A stretch of DNA of 64,000 nucleotides from AP-15 sp963774345 (GTDB lineage Bacteria; Pseudomonadota; Alphaproteobacteria; ATCC43930; CGMCC-115725), in contig CAVZFB010000029.1 in the NCBI GenBank assembly GCA_963774345.1, forward strand, positions 1 to 64,000, given 5' to 3'. The position numbers were made by a program, and so were the translations under genes. The notes beneath the pieces are model-generated. The model was not told the origin of the DNA. It was given only the letters and a program-made list of their open reading frames with translations, and did not search any database. Each line of letters opens with the position of its first letter. Position 1 is the first letter of the stretch. This document shows positions 53,148-62,480 of the stretch, piece by piece.

Positions 53148-53555
53148 ATGCCGACCGCGGTTGAAGACAAGGACGCCGTTCGTGAATTGATGGCGGAATA
53201 CTGTTACCGGCTCGATGACGGCCGCTATGACGACATGGCGGCCTTGTTCACTGAAGACGGCGTCTGGGACACCGCGTTCGGCAAGGCCACCGGCCGCGCG
53301 TCAATCGCCGAGCTGGCGCGCAGCCTTCGGGCGAGGGCCGGGTCGGAGCGGCCGCGCGCCGTGCATCTGGTGACCAACATCGTCATCGCGCTCGACGGGG
53401 CCCGGGCCCAGGTGCGTTCCAATTGGATGGTCATGCAGAACAGCCCGCAAGGGCCGAAAATCGGCTCGGGCGGGGCCTATGCCGACGAAATCGTCGAACA
53501 GAACGGGCGCTGGCTGTTCCGTTACCGCAAGATCGACCGCTTTATCGCCGGCTGA
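53148..53555 (+). CDS. SnoaL/NTF2-like protein
   Basis: The 135-residue protein starts MPTAVEDKDAVRELMAEYCYRLDDGRYDDMAALFTEDGVWD, the usual opening of the SnoaL-like fold, and ends GSGGAYADEIVEQNGRWLFRYRKIDRF. The cone-shaped barrel binds small hydrophobic ligands. Members act as ketosteroid isomerase-like or ring-hydroxylating-dioxygenase small-subunit-like proteins. ATG 53148 follows GGGAG. Confidence 0.8.
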   Translation: MPTAVEDKDAVRELMAEYCYRLDDGRYDDMAALFTEDGVWDTAFGKATGRASIAELARSLRARAGSERPRAVHLVTNIVIALDGARAQVRSNWMVMQNSPQGPKIGSGGAYADEIVEQNGRWLFRYRKIDRFIAG

Positions 53556-53562
53556 CCGGCGT

Positions 53563-54024
53563 TCATTCCAACGCCTCCGGCGGGCGGCGCGGCACGAACA
53601 GATTGGCGATAAAGATCTGCACTGGTTCGCCATTCTGGTTCAATGTCGTCGTCCGTACCTTGATCAGCCCCTGGTCCGGGCGCGAGTTCGACGGCCGCGC
53701 CTCGATCACCTCGCTTTGGACCCGCAATTCGTCGCCCGGCCGCACCGGACGCGGCCAATGCAGCTCGTCGATCCGGCCGCCGATGATGCCGCCGGCGGGC
53801 TTCAGCTCGCTCTCGACCAGGAGCCGCATCGACAATGCCGCGGTGTGCCAGCCGCTCGCCGCCAAGCCGCGAAACATCGTGGCCCGAGCGGCTTCGTCGT
53901 CGAGGTGAAAGGGCTGCGGGTCGAACTCGGCGGCAAAGCTCCTGATCCGCTCCGCCTCGATCCGCCGACGCCCCGACCCGAAGGTCTGCCCGACCGCAAA
54001 ATCCTCAAAATAGCGCGCGGTCAT
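53563..54024 (-). CDS. MaoC-like enoyl-CoA hydratase
   Basis: The 153-residue hot-dog protein contains FEDFAVGQTFGSG, FAAEFDPQPFHLDDEAA (the hydratase-2 motif with catalytic Asp and His) and FRGLAASGWHTAALSMRLL. It probably hydrates a trans-2-enoyl-CoA in fatty acid or polyhydroxyalkanoate metabolism. The start at 54024 lies five bases after the stop of the MATE gene, so the two may be read together. Confidence 0.87.
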   Translation of the reverse strand: MTARYFEDFAVGQTFGSGRRRIEAERIRSFAAEFDPQPFHLDDEAARATMFRGLAASGWHTAALSMRLLVESELKPAGGIIGGRIDELHWPRPVRPGDELRVQSEVIEARPSNSRPDQGLIKVRTTTLNQNGEPVQIFIANLFVPRRPPEALE

Positions 54025-54029
54025 CAGTT

Positions 54030-55460
54030 CTATCCTTCAGCTCGCAACCGGCCGGGCTCAGCAGGCGCGGCGGCTCTATCGAACCAGCTGCCGCCGGCCA
54101 CCGCCGCGGCGTTGATCAGGCCGAAGGCGGCAAGTGCAGCGCCCACGGCGAGAAAGACAACCGAAATATCCCCGGTCAAGCGCTCGGCCAGGAGCCCGCC
54201 GCCGGCCGCGATCACCAGCCGGGAAAAGTTCGCCAGCAGCGGCCACAGCAGCCGGCCGGCGCCCTGCGAGGCGAAATAGAGCGCCAGGCCGAGACCGAAA
54301 AAGCCATAGAACGGGCCCACAGTATGCAAATAGCGGGCGCCGGCGTCGATCATCGCCGGATCGGTGTCGAACAGCGCCAGCCACAGCCGCGGAAACGCGG
54401 CGGAACTGAGGCCGACCGCTTCGCTGATGCCCGCCGCCACGGCAGCGCCGATCCAGGCGACGCGCAGGGCGCGCTCGCGCTGCCCCGCGCCGATATTGGT
54501 CCCGACCATCGCAACCAGCGGACCGCCCAACCCGAAGACGATCGGCACGAGCAGGTATTCGAGGCGCGACCCGGTGCCGTAGCCGGCGATCGCCGCCGTC
54601 CCGAACCGCCCGATGATCCCGGTGACGATGGCGATCGTCAGATTGGTCTGAACCGTGATCAGCGCCGCGACCAAACCCACCCGCAAGATGTCCGCGAACA
54701 GCGCCCAGCGTAACCCTACGCCTCCGACCGACGGCCGAATGATGCACCGCCCCGACCACAGATAAAAGGCGAGAGCGAGACTGCCGATCGCGTAATAGGC
54801 CAGCACCGCCGTGGCCCCGCCGGCAATCCCAAGCCGCGGAAACGGCCCCCAGCCAAAGATCAGGCACGGGGACAACGGCAGCAGCACCGCGGCGCCGGCG
54901 CAGGTCACGACCGCCGGGACCATCATGTTGCCCGTGCCGCGGATCACATTGGCCAGCGAATTGAAGATCCAAACCAGGACCGCGCCCGCGAAGACGATCT
55001 CGGAATAGGTCAGCGCCGCCGCAAGGGAAGCCCCATTTCCGCCCATCGCGCTATAAATCCACCGCCCTCCGACCAGCATGCCGACCATGAAGAACAGGCC
55101 GAACGCTACGGCGATGGCGAGCGCATGCACCGCCAGCGCATCGGCGTCAGTCCGCCGCGCGCCGCCGAGCGCACGCGCCACCGCCGAGGATATCCCGCCC
55201 CCCATCGCACCTGCCGACATCATCTGCATCAGCATCAGCGGCGGGAATACCAGGGCCACTCCGGCCAATGCATCGGTCCCGAGCCACCCGATGAAATAAG
55301 TCTCGATCAGTCCGACCGAAGCCTGGACAATCATGACCGCCACATTGGGTGCGGCGAGCCGCACCAAGGTCGCGACGATCGGCCCTTCGAGCAGCGCGCC
55401 GGTGCGCGGGTCGATCCGGGCCACCGTCGTCGAGCGCGCTTCAGAGCTGCGAAGGGTCAT
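54030..55460 (-). CDS. MATE-family efflux transporter
   Basis: The intact 476-residue protein has twelve predicted membrane helices in two similar halves. IVATLVRLAAPNVAVMIVQASVGLIETYFIGWLGTDALAGVAL is the typical first MATE segment, and GNMMVPAVVTCAGA and LVAMVGTNIGAGQRERALR are conserved in the family. It exports cationic or hydrophobic compounds by sodium or proton exchange. It stands upstream of the MaoC-like gene. Confidence 0.9.
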   Translation of the reverse strand: MTLRSSEARSTTVARIDPRTGALLEGPIVATLVRLAAPNVAVMIVQASVGLIETYFIGWLGTDALAGVALVFPPLMLMQMMSAGAMGGGISSAVARALGGARRTDADALAVHALAIAVAFGLFFMVGMLVGGRWIYSAMGGNGASLAAALTYSEIVFAGAVLVWIFNSLANVIRGTGNMMVPAVVTCAGAAVLLPLSPCLIFGWGPFPRLGIAGGATAVLAYYAIGSLALAFYLWSGRCIIRPSVGGVGLRWALFADILRVGLVAALITVQTNLTIAIVTGIIGRFGTAAIAGYGTGSRLEYLLVPIVFGLGGPLVAMVGTNIGAGQRERALRVAWIGAAVAAGISEAVGLSSAAFPRLWLALFDTDPAMIDAGARYLHTVGPFYGFFGLGLALYFASQGAGRLLWPLLANFSRLVIAAGGGLLAERLTGDISVVFLAVGAALAAFGLINAAAVAGGSWFDRAAAPAEPGRLRAEG

Positions 55461-55669
55461 GCGATGCCTCGCCCCGCCGGTTGCCGGTCATAGGAGCACA
55501 ATGGCCCGATATTGGCGCATATGCACTGATATCAACCGAACTCAACCGCGTGGCAACTTGTGAAGTCGGAATTGCTTCCGGCGCTGGCGTCCCCGGCATG
55601 CTCTCGTCCATACTCACAAAACGGCCCGGCTGCGGCTGGGATGGCGCGTTACGGATCGAGGAAGTCGGC

Positions 55670-56518
55670 ATGAAATTCAGGCCCGGGGGCAACGACAAGC
55701 CGAACCGTGCATGGCTTCGGCGGGAGACCCCGGCTGCCGACGGCCTGATCGCTCCGCTGCAGCAATTCTTCGCCACCGCGCCGGTCGCGTGCCCCTATAT
55801 CCCGGCGCGGGCGGAGCGCAAGCTGATCGTCGAGCTCTCCGGCGCCGGCACCCCCCAATTCTACGATGATCTGTCGCGCGCCGGATTTCGCCGCAGCCAT
55901 CGTTTTGCCTACCGCCCGGTCTGCCGCGCTTGCGCCTCGTGCGTACCGGTGCGTATTGCCGTCGACCGATTCGGCCACACGCGATCGACCAGGCGCATCC
56001 GCAACGCAAATCGTGACCTGATTGGCGATCTCTCCCCTGCCCGGGCGACGCCGGAACAGTTTGAGCTGTTTTCGGCCTATCAGCGGGGGCGGCACCGCGA
56101 CAGCGAAATGGCCTCGATGACCTATGGCGATTACCGCGGCATGGTCGAAGAAAGCCCGGTGCGAACCAAGATCGCCGAATTTCGCAATCACTCGAACCAT
56201 CTCGTCGCGGCGTCGCTGATCGACCTGCTCGATGACGGCGTCTCGGCCGTATACAGCTTTTACGATCCGCGGCAAGCGAAACGCAGCCTCGGCACCTGGA
56301 GCATTTTGTGGCTGGTCGAAGAATGCCGCCGCCGGGCCCGGCCTTACGTCTATCTCGGCTATTGGATCGCGGACAGCCCGAAAATGGCCTACAAGGCGCG
56401 CTTTCCGGCGCTCGAGCGCCTGACCGCCGGCGGCTGGACCGATTTCGCACCCCCTCCGATCATCCCCCTCGCCCTCCCCGGGCTCGACCCGGGGATTGCG
56501 GGGAGAGTGCTGGGCTGA
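55670..56518 (+). CDS. bpt: Aspartate/glutamate leucyltransferase (N-end rule)
   Basis: The enzyme attaches leucine from tRNA to proteins with N-terminal Asp or Glu, marking them for ClpAP. LQQFFATAPVACPYIPARAERKLIVEL, HRFAYRPVCRACASCVPVRI and SVYSFYDP-type (AVYSFYDPRQAKRSLGTWSILWLVEECR) and YLGYWIADSPKMAYKARFPALE blocks match the family. ATG 55670 gives a product of 282 residues, with about 30 residues before the usual start. The Bpt assignment over arginyltransferase rests on the bacterial family context. Confidence 0.88.
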   Translation: MKFRPGGNDKPNRAWLRRETPAADGLIAPLQQFFATAPVACPYIPARAERKLIVELSGAGTPQFYDDLSRAGFRRSHRFAYRPVCRACASCVPVRIAVDRFGHTRSTRRIRNANRDLIGDLSPARATPEQFELFSAYQRGRHRDSEMASMTYGDYRGMVEESPVRTKIAEFRNHSNHLVAASLIDLLDDGVSAVYSFYDPRQAKRSLGTWSILWLVEECRRRARPYVYLGYWIADSPKMAYKARFPALERLTAGGWTDFAPPPIIPLALPGLDPGIAGRVLG

Positions 56519-56542
56519 GGGGCAATCTCTGACGATATTGCC

Positions 56543-57904
56543 ATGGCGATCGGCATCCTCGATTCGGCGATCTTCGCCGACATGTTCGGCACGCCGGCGA
56601 TGCGCGCGGTGTTTGGCGACATGGCGCTCCTCGCCCGTTGCACCGAGGTCGAGGCGGCCCTCGCCCGCGCCCAGGCGCGGCTCGGGGTTATCCCGGCCGA
56701 TGCCGCCACCCCAATCTCGCGAGCTGCCGCCGCAATCGTCGAACACCCGGAGACGCTCGACCTCGCGCGCCTCAAGCGGGAGACCGAGAATGTCGGCTAT
56801 CCGATCCTGCCATTGGTCCGCCAGCTCGCCGACCGCACCGGCGAGGCCGGGCGCTGGCTGCATTGGGGTGCGACAACCCAGGACATCATGGACACCGCCG
56901 TGGTGCTCCAGATCCGCGCCGGCCTGGAGCTGATCGAGCAGGATCTGACGGCGGTGCGCGGCCATCTCGCCGATCTCGCCCGGCACCATCGCGACACACC
57001 TATGGCCGGCCGCACCCATCTGCAGCACGCGTTGCCGATCACCTTTGGCTACAAGGCCGCAATCTGGCTGTCTGCCCTCGACCGCCACGCCGAGCGGCTC
57101 GCCCAGCTGCGCCCGCGGGTGATGTTGGCCCAGTTCGGCGGTGCCGCCGGCACCCTGGCCTCGCTCGGCAGCGGCGCGGACGTCGTGAAGAGCCGCACCG
57201 AACTCGCCCGCGAGCTCGGCCTCGGCGACCCGCCAATCACCTGGCACGTCGCCCGCGACGGCATCGCCGAAACCGTGCAGTTTCTGGCGTTGCTGGCCGG
57301 CAGCCTCGGCAAGATCGCCTTCGATGTGATGCTGATGTCGGCAACAGAATTCGGCGAGGCGGCGGAACCCTTCGTCGCCGGCCGCGGCTCCAGCTCGACG
57401 ATGCCGCAAAAACGCAACCCGATCTCGTGCGAGCTGATCCTCGCCGCCGCCAAGGTGCTGCGCCAACAGGCCGGGCTGGTGCTCGACGCGATGGTCACCG
57501 ATTTCGAGCGTGCGACCGGCCCGTGGCATGTCGAATGGGTCGCGGTGCCCGAAGCCTTCGGCTACACCGCGGGCGCCCTCCATCAGTCGCGCTTTCTGCT
57601 CGGCGGGCTGATCGTCGATCCCGGCCGCATGGCAAAGAACCTCGGCATGACCCACGGGCTGATCGTCGCCGAAGCGGTGATGATGGGCCTCGCCCCGCAT
57701 ACCGGCCGCAACGAGGCCCACGACCTCGTCTACGACGCCTGCCGCGTGGCCATCGAAACCGACCGCCCGCTCCTCGACGTGCTGCTGGAAACCCCCGCCG
57801 TCGCCACCCCCCTCAGCCCCGACAAACTGCGCGCCCTGACCGACCCCGCCAACTACCTCGGCGCCGCCCCCATCATGACCGACCACCTCCTCGCCCGCCG
57901 CTGA
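56543..57904 (+). CDS. Fumarase/aspartase-superfamily lyase, 3-carboxy-cis,cis-muconate cycloisomerase-like
   Basis: The 453-residue protein shows GRWLHWGATTQDIMDTA, AGRTHLQHALPITFG and GRGSSSTMPQKRNPISCELIL, the three conserved blocks of the superfamily, with the catalytic serine loop in the third. The overall pattern fits PcaB-type cycloisomerases better than adenylosuccinate lyase. It would isomerise or split a dicarboxylic adduct. Since pcaG, pcaH and pcaC are not in the window, a role in protocatechuate breakdown remains a guess. It begins 24 bases after bpt. Confidence 0.8.
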   Translation: MAIGILDSAIFADMFGTPAMRAVFGDMALLARCTEVEAALARAQARLGVIPADAATPISRAAAAIVEHPETLDLARLKRETENVGYPILPLVRQLADRTGEAGRWLHWGATTQDIMDTAVVLQIRAGLELIEQDLTAVRGHLADLARHHRDTPMAGRTHLQHALPITFGYKAAIWLSALDRHAERLAQLRPRVMLAQFGGAAGTLASLGSGADVVKSRTELARELGLGDPPITWHVARDGIAETVQFLALLAGSLGKIAFDVMLMSATEFGEAAEPFVAGRGSSSTMPQKRNPISCELILAAAKVLRQQAGLVLDAMVTDFERATGPWHVEWVAVPEAFGYTAGALHQSRFLLGGLIVDPGRMAKNLGMTHGLIVAEAVMMGLAPHTGRNEAHDLVYDACRVAIETDRPLLDVLLETPAVATPLSPDKLRALTDPANYLGAAPIMTDHLLARR

Positions 57905-57965
57905 GCATCCGCGCGCGAGAACCCGGAAGAAAAAGCCGCACGCCGGATTTACTCGAAGGCTACCG

Positions 57966-59513
57966 ATGATCATCGACGCGCGTTCGGTGCCGGCCGGCAC
58001 CGTGCTCGAGACGGCTGTCTGCATCATCGGCGCCGGCGCGGCCGGCATTACGCTGGCGCGGGAGTTCATTGGCTCAAGGTTCGAGACACTGCTCCTCGAG
58101 AGCGGCGGGATGGAGTTCTCACCCGACACCCAGAATCTCTACCAAGGCACCTCCGTTGGCCGGCCATTTCAGGACCTGACCACTTGCCGATTGCGCTTTT
58201 TCGGGGGCACGACCAACCATTGGGCCGGCGTGTGCGCTCCATACGATGCCGTGGATTTCGAGACGCGTTTTCCCTATCACGGCTGGCCGTTCGACCGGGC
58301 ATATCTCGATCCGTGGTATCGGCGCGCCCAGCAGGTCTGCCAGCTCGGACCCTTCGAATACGCGCCAGAGCAATGGGGCATCACCCCCGACCAGCTCCCG
58401 CCGCCGTTCGACGGACCGGCTCTCGTCTGCAAAATCCTGCAGCAGAGCCCACCAACGCGATTCGGCCCGGTTTATGAGCCCGAGCTTCGCCGGTGGGATA
58501 AGGTCAAGGTTTATCTGCAGGCCAATGCGCTGGGCTTCTTCCCCGGCGACCATCAGGGTGAGGTCGGCGAACTGGCCGTGGCTACGCTGTCGGGCGTTAC
58601 TTTCGCGGTGCGGGCGCGGATCTTCGTCATCGCGGTCGGCGGCATCGAAAACGCCCGGCTGTTGTTGTTATCGGGCGAGCCCGGGGGCAACGGCCTCGGC
58701 AACGAACACGACCTGGTCGGTCGCTACTTGATGACCAACCTCGTCTACCATGGCGGCACCATCGCGCTCAGCGATCCCAACCTCGACCTCGATGCCTTTA
58801 CCGGCCTCTACCCGCAATCCTACGGAGGCTTTGGCCTTAAGAAGTACTATTATTTGTCGCAGGTCGGCCTGTCCGCCGAGAGCATGCGCGAGCTGGGCCT
58901 CCCCAACGTGAAGTTCTTCTGGGAAGATCAATCCCTGTTGAAGCCGCTGCGCGGCCACGACAGAGCATTATTCAATGATCTCTCCCGGGCCATCGGCAAC
59001 GTCGACCGCACCGCCGGATTTGCTGGACGCAAAATCTCGTTCGCCAGCGCCGCACCATCGCGATCGCTGGATCTCACCTGGAACTCGGCGCAGCTGCCAA
59101 ACCCTGACAGCCGGGTTCTTCTTGGTGCTGAACGCGACCCCTTCGGTTTTCGGCGGGTCGCCATCGACTGGCGGGTCACGGCGGTAGACAAAGAAAAAGC
59201 GATCGCCACCCATCGCCTGCTCGGCGCCGAGGTCGGTCGGACCGGTTTCGGCCGCCTGCGCTCGACGCTCAATACCGACGACACGACCTGGCCGGAGGAT
59301 TTTTATGGCGACGAGCATCATATGGGCACGACGCGGATGCATTTGGATCCGGCGCTCGGCGTCGTCGATCAGCACTGCCGCGTGCACAGTCTCGCCAATC
59401 TCTACGTAGCCGGAAGCTCGGTCTTCCCGACCAGCGGCGCGGTCAATCCGACCCTGACCATTGTCGCGCTGGCGCTGCGCCTCGCCGACCATATCAAGGA
59501 ACGTCTAACATGA
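57966..59513 (+). CDS. GMC-family FAD-dependent oxidoreductase
   Basis: The 515-residue protein starts TAVCIIGAGAAGITLAREF (FAD dinucleotide fold). RLRFFGGTTNHWAGVCAPYDAVDF follows, as in gluconate, fructose and choline-type GMC dehydrogenases. The C-terminal HHMGTTRMHLDPALGVVDQHCRVHSLANLYVAGSSVFPTSGAVNPTLTIVALALRLADHI carries the catalytic His region. It lacks a signal peptide. The next gene, overlapping by four bases, encodes a small Tat-type protein, so the pair may be exported together. The substrate is an alcohol or sugar but cannot be named. Confidence 0.88.
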   Translation: MIIDARSVPAGTVLETAVCIIGAGAAGITLAREFIGSRFETLLLESGGMEFSPDTQNLYQGTSVGRPFQDLTTCRLRFFGGTTNHWAGVCAPYDAVDFETRFPYHGWPFDRAYLDPWYRRAQQVCQLGPFEYAPEQWGITPDQLPPPFDGPALVCKILQQSPPTRFGPVYEPELRRWDKVKVYLQANALGFFPGDHQGEVGELAVATLSGVTFAVRARIFVIAVGGIENARLLLLSGEPGGNGLGNEHDLVGRYLMTNLVYHGGTIALSDPNLDLDAFTGLYPQSYGGFGLKKYYYLSQVGLSAESMRELGLPNVKFFWEDQSLLKPLRGHDRALFNDLSRAIGNVDRTAGFAGRKISFASAAPSRSLDLTWNSAQLPNPDSRVLLGAERDPFGFRRVAIDWRVTAVDKEKAIATHRLLGAEVGRTGFGRLRSTLNTDDTTWPEDFYGDEHHMGTTRMHLDPALGVVDQHCRVHSLANLYVAGSSVFPTSGAVNPTLTIVALALRLADHIKERLT

Positions 59514-60040
59514 GCGACCCGGCGCGATTGTCGCGGCGCGATGCGTTGGCCGGCGGCATCCTGAGCGCAATTGCTGTATCAGGCGCCGGACGGGTTGCGG
59601 CGGGAGCGGCGGTGAGCACGATCCCCGACGGCAGCCTGCTCTACACCCTGTTTCCTGATTTGCGCCACGTCTCCACCTTGAGTAGGGCCTGTCTGCGTTC
59701 TTTTCCGACAACCGCTTCGGCCGGTCAGCTATATGCGTGGATCGTCCCGGCAGGCCGGTCGGATACTGAAAACGTGGTGACGATTGCTGAGCTTCGGCGC
59801 TCTATCAGGCAACGCGTGCGAAGAGATTTCGACGTCGACGATACCGTCCAGATCGATGGCTGGGTGCTTTCGATGACCGAGCTACGGATGTACGCTCTTG
59901 CCGCCCTGATCACGCCACCGACGATCGGCCCGACCGAAAGCGGTGCTTGCCCGGAAGCTCGCGCAGAGCCAGCCACATCGCCGTCTCGGCTTCCGTCGCG
60001 GCCCGCCGCAACCGCCGAGCAATCTGCGTCCGCCTTTTGA
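59510..60040 (+). CDS. Small Tat-signal protein, probable partner subunit of the GMC oxidoreductase
   Basis: The start ATG overlaps the GMC stop. The leader SRRDALAGGILSAIAVSGAGRVAAGA has the twin-arginine pattern. The middle (VVTIAELRRSIRQRVRRDFDVDDTVQIDGWVLSMTELRMYALAAL) resembles small subunits of alcohol and sugar dehydrogenases, which escort the flavoprotein through Tat. After about residue 138 the chain becomes low in pattern (ESGACPEARAEPATSPS), so the end may have been shifted by recombination or a frame break. No cytochrome subunit follows. Confidence 0.6.
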   Translation: MSDPARLSRRDALAGGILSAIAVSGAGRVAAGAAVSTIPDGSLLYTLFPDLRHVSTLSRACLRSFPTTASAGQLYAWIVPAGRSDTENVVTIAELRRSIRQRVRRDFDVDDTVQIDGWVLSMTELRMYALAALITPPTIGPTESGACPEARAEPATSPSRLPSRPAATAEQSASAF

Positions 60041-60050
60041 CCAGACGTAG

Positions 60051-60067
60051 GGCGGATGCAATCCGCC
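60051..60067. repeat. Short hairpin GGCGGAT / ATCCGCC
   Basis: Seven-base arms flank the loop GCA, just after the stop of the Tat protein gene. It resembles dispersed GTAGGGCGGAT-type repeats of proteobacteria and could aid termination. Confidence 0.5.
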
Positions 60068-60471
60068 TCCTTGGCGTGGTGCGGCGCAGTTGGGTGACGA
60101 AACTGCTCCGTTCGCCGCCTGATTAGACGGATAAGCAACAGGCCCGGCGAAGATTCGTCCACCATTTCGAGCGCCGGGCCGGCCTTTTTGACGTCCGTCC
60201 GCGTCGATTCCGGGTTGTCTTCGTGGGGCCGTGACGCCGGGACATCTCTCTGTCTTTCATTCCGTCTCACACGTTCTCGTTTGCCTGATGACGTGCGCAG
60301 CGCCACCCCGCCTCGCGATAACGGAGATATGCAGGCGTTTCCTCGAGAACGCCGAAGGGCTCGCCGAAGAGCTGGTCGATCCTCTTTCCAAATCGAGAGG
60401 GGAACTCTATATATGCGTGCGAACAACTCAGAAACATCGCGATTTGTCGAGAATGCGATCACGATCTTCCA
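60068..60471. other. Region without recognised gene before the repeat array
   Basis: Short frames are open here, but none shows a domain, signal or ribosome site. The composition is mixed, as expected at the edge of accessory DNA. Confidence 0.35.
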
Positions 60472-60548
60472 TTCCCGTCCATTTCCCGGTTACGCCGAAT
60501 ATTTTCCCGGTTCGGGGGCAAAAATTCCCGGTTATGTCGCAACGGGAA
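60472..60548. repeat. Phased TTCCCGGTT array, left part
   Basis: TTCCCGGTT starts at 60483, 60504 and 60525, exactly 21 bases apart, with a related TTCCCGTCC at 60472 and the inverse AACGGGAA at 60541. AATTCCCG and CGGGAATT also pair around the last unit. Related motifs resume after the IS630 element at 61673-61700. Confidence 0.6.
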
Positions 60549-60593
60549 TTCGCCTGCAAGCTATTGACGAATCAGCCCTGTTTTCGGAGCCTA

Positions 60594-61641
60594 GAGCGTG
60601 ATCCTAAGAGTTTGAATCAAAAAGACATTCCCACGGGCTGGATTTTGTGATTTAAGATGCTGGCTGGGGTTGGGGGCCAGCTCGAATGGCAAGACCCTAT
60701 TCACAGGACCTGCGCGATCGAGTGGTCATGACGGCGGCGAGCGGCCGCACTTGTCGGGCGGTGGCGGCGCTATTTGGGGTGAGCGTTGCCAGCGTGGTGA
60801 AATGGTCGCAGCGGTTTCGCGCGACCGGCAGCGCCGCGGCGGCAAAGATGGGTGGGCGGCGGCCGCTGCGGTTGGTGGGCGAGCGCGAGTGGCTGCTGGG
60901 CCGGATTGCTGAGAAACCGGACCTGACCCTGCGGGCAGTGATGGCCGAACTGGCCGAGCGCGGCACCCCGGCGAGCTACGGCGCGGTATGGCGCTTTTTC
61001 GCCCGCGAGGGGATCAGCTTTAAAAAAAAGCCTGCACGCCAGCGAGCAAGATCGCGCTGACATCGCCCGGCGGCGCACCCGATGGCGCCAGCACCAGGGC
61101 CGGCTCGATCCCAAACGCCTGGTGTTCCTCGACGAGACCTGGGCCAAGACCAACATGACCCGCCGCCACGGGCGCTGCACCCGCGGCGCCCGCTTGGTCG
61201 CCAAGGTGCCGCATGGCCGCTGGCGTACGCTGACCTTTTTGGCGGCATTGCGCGATGACCGTATCACTGCGCCCTGCGTCCTCGACGGCCCGATCAACGG
61301 CGCCAGCTTTCGCGCTTACATCGAGCAGTTCCTGGTGCCCACCCTCAGCCCCGGCGACATTGTCGTCATGGACAATCTCGGCAGCCACAAGAGCAAGGCC
61401 GTGCGCCATCTGATCCGCAGCGCCGGCGCCAAGCTGTTCTTCCTGCCGCGCTACTCGCCCGACCTCAACCCGATCGAGCAGGTCTTTGCCAAGCTCAAGA
61501 CCCTGCTGCGCAAAACCGACCCGCGCACGATCGAAGCGACCTGGCGCGGCATCGGCGACCTCCTCGGACGTTTCACCCCACAGGAATGCGCCAATTACCT
61601 CGCCAATGCCGGCTATGCTTCAGCATAAAAGGATCATGCTC
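60594..61641 (+). mobile_element. IS630-family insertion sequence
   Basis: The ends GAGCGTGATCC and GGATCATGCTC are inverted with one mismatch and are flanked by TA on both sides (60592-60593, 61642-61643), the IS630 target duplication. The 1,048-bp element carries a two-frame transposase. It divides a repeated TTCCCGGTT region. Confidence 0.85.
60686..61628 (+). CDS. IS630 transposase, OrfA/OrfB joined by -1 frameshift
   Basis: OrfA (60686-61060) carries SQDLRDRVVMTAASGRTCRAVAALFGVSVASVVKW, the helix-turn-helix. OrfB has LVFLDETWAKTNMTRRHGRC, VVMDNLGSHKSKAV and LPRYSPDLNPIEQVFAKLKTLLR, giving the D-D-E catalytic triad. The frames overlap at TTTAAAAAAAAGCC (61019-61032), where A AAA AAG is the classic -1 slippery heptamer. 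Slippage joins ISFKK to SLHASEQDRADIARRR and gives a full transposase of about 314 residues. Confidence 0.85.
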
Positions 61642-61643
61642 TA

Positions 61644-62027
61644 ACAGCCGTTGCTAGGCTGAATCGACGAGATTCCCAGTTGTTCTCCCAGTTCACGGGA
61701 ATTGGCGCCGGCATCGGCCTTACCCGAGGAGCCGTGGCCGGGGATGGATGGTAGGGGAGCGGAAGAGGCAACCGCCTAATTATTGATAATAATTGAAATA
61801 ACTCATAGCATTAAGAGAGAATATTGTGATCCTTCCCCCACTCAATCCCCTGTTGAACGAGCGCTACGCCGATTTGATCGGCTATATCGCTGGCTAGAGC
61901 CAAGGTAGTGGGTTTCCGTGCTTGACGCCGCCGATGCCTGCCGATGCGACACCCACCGCAGCGACGTTAGCGTCCGCGGGCGTGGTGGAAAAATCGGAGG
62001 TAAGCGCGCGTCGGGAGGAATGCCCGA
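61644..62027. other. Region between IS630 and the IS110 fragment
   Basis: The first 60 bases continue the repeat array (TTCCCAGTT at 61673, CTCCCAGTT at 61685, then CACGGGAATT). An AT-rich patch near 61780-61830 follows. No gene is recognised. Confidence 0.4.
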
Positions 62028-62480
62028 TTACATGGAGCCCGGCGCGCGCGTGAGCAACGGGTGGTCACCGGGGAGGTGTACGTTGACGCGATGCAACGCC
62101 AGCACGGCCTGCTGCACTATTGGCTTGATCAGGACGAAACGCATGTTCGGCCGTCCAACCTCTTCGCAGATCGCTTCTGCGTCGGCCGCGGCGCGCTTGT
62201 TCCGCTTGACGTACGGTTTGACATATTGCGGTGGGATCAGCCTGACCTCATGGCCAAGCCGGGTCAGCTCGCGAGCCCAGTGATGCGCGCCCGAGCACGC
62301 CTCCATTCCGATCATGCAGGCCGGCAATCTGCCGAAGAATTCGAGCAGCTGGCTGCGCGCCAACCGTCGGCGGCGCCTGGCCCGCAATATCGACGCCGTG
62401 AACCTGAGACCGACTTGGCGAGATCAAGACCAGCGCGGGCAAAAGCGGACCTCCTGGCAGGATGGGTGACCCCATCATTG
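62028..62480 (-). pseudogene. IS110-family transposase, N-terminal fragment
   Basis: Across two or three frames the strand gives GLDLAKSV, QVHGVDIAGQ, LLEFFGRLPACMIGMEACSGAHHWARELTRLGHEVRLIPPQYVKPYVKRNKRAAADAEAICEEVGRPNMRFV. This is the DEDD domain of IS110 transposases. The C-terminal transposase_20 domain is absent. It is a truncated, inactive remnant. Confidence 0.75.

Noticed and set aside
60188..60650. Two overlapping plus-strand frames before the IS630 element
   Set aside because: Their translations have no domain, and they cross the TTCCCGGTT array and the element's end.
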